Assembly (NCBI GenBank): GCA_023416585.1
Contig: JAEZHM010000147.1
Coordinates: 1-6,337 of the forward strand
Origin: Bacillota bacterium
GTDB lineage: Bacteria; Bacillota; Clostridia; Christensenellales; Aristaeellaceae
DNA: 6,337 nt
Direction: 5' to 3'
Shown here: positions 6,147-6,337 of the stretch, in pieces
Numbering within the stretch: the first letter of the stretch is position 1
Layout: the number at the start of each line of letters is the position of its first letter
Translations under genes and position numbers: made by a program
Notes under the pieces: model-generated
Told to the model about the DNA's origin: nothing
Databases searched by the model: none
The model's input: the letters and a program-made list of their open reading frames with translations, nothing else

Positions 6147-6337
6147 TTAGGACAAACGCCTGCAGCTATGTACCATAGGGCTGACCGTCTGCGCGGTCCG
6201 AACCCACTGACCCAGCCTGCGCCGCCGCTGGACGCTCAGGCGTTGGGCCCCGTCGGGCAGCAGCAGTTTCTTTTCACACGGAAAGCAGATCAGGCATCCC
6301 AGCACATGCAAGCCGGCTGGATATTCCTTTCCGCATA
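6147..6337 (-). CDS. Gin/CsfB-like anti-sigma-G factor, partial (N-terminus beyond window)
   Basis: An open frame enters from the right edge and ends at TAA (6149-6147), giving 62 C-terminal residues. It starts C-GKEYPAGLHVLGCLICFPCEKKLL. This matches the layout of Gin (CsfB) of B. subtilis, where a second zinc-knuckle cysteine is followed by a Gly-Ile-His-Leu strand and an ICxxCE motif. Here the cysteines are residue 1 and Cys17/Cys20 of the visible part (ICFPCE), and the first cysteines of the family would lie outside the window. Gin binds sigma-G (and sigma-E in some species) and keeps it off at the wrong time or in the wrong compartment during sporulation. The tail beyond the zinc motif is arginine-rich and is not obviously conserved. 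Position upstream of the decarboxylase and tmk supports the call, since csfB lies in the same neighbourhood in B. subtilis. Confidence 0.7.
   Translation of the reverse strand, partial: CGKEYPAGLHVLGCLICFPCEKKLLLPDGAQRLSVQRRRRLGQWVRTAQTVSPMVHSCRRLS

Noticed and set aside
1..6337. CRISPR array, insertion sequence or attachment site
   Set aside because: No spaced direct repeats, transposase or integrase frames, or terminal inverted repeats were seen on either strand.

Overview
The window reads as chromosome from a spore-forming member of the Clostridia (Bacillota). The two main clues are a partial Gin/CsfB-like anti-sigma-G protein at the right edge and a neighbourhood of gin, Orn/Lys/Arg-decarboxylase-like gene and thymidylate kinase that recalls the Bacillus subtilis csfB-xpaC-yaaN-yaaO-tmk region. 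The housekeeping genes look GC-rich and the centre-right cassette clearly less so (two sampled 60-base lines: about 65% at 3481 against about 42% at 5041). A mid-to-high-GC clostridial lineage is plausible, but the genus cannot be named from this sequence.

Every supported gene is on the minus strand, so the transcriptional order runs from right to left. (1) 6337-6147 is the C-terminal part of a Gin-like zinc-binding protein, followed by a strong intrinsic terminator with a UUCG loop (6096-6125). (2) 5978-4316 is a compact three-gene operon: a PadR-family repressor (GTG start), a metallo-beta-lactamase-fold hydrolase overlapping it by ATGA, and a 131-residue protein of unknown function. A sigma-A-type promoter lies upstream, with an imperfect palindrome over its -10 box that could be the PadR operator. 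(3) 4102-297 is a housekeeping operon with its own TTGCAA-17-TACAAT promoter: a fold-type-I PLP decarboxylase-like gene, a fused HAD 5'-nucleotidase-like/thymidylate kinase gene, and mnmA (tRNA 2-thiouridylase), the last two overlapping by ATGA. (4) 177-1 holds a very strong TTGACA-17-TATCAT promoter and a structured leader with a CCTTGAAAAC element, typical of the start of a rRNA transcription unit that runs off the left edge.

The most notable observation is the single-chain fusion of an apparent nucleotide phosphatase to dTMP kinase, two activities that could act on the same kind of substrate in opposite directions. The next is the PadR/MBL/unknown cassette, which sits between gin and the decarboxylase gene, has its own regulation and a lower GC content, and looks like an accessory insertion. 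The rest is conserved housekeeping DNA.
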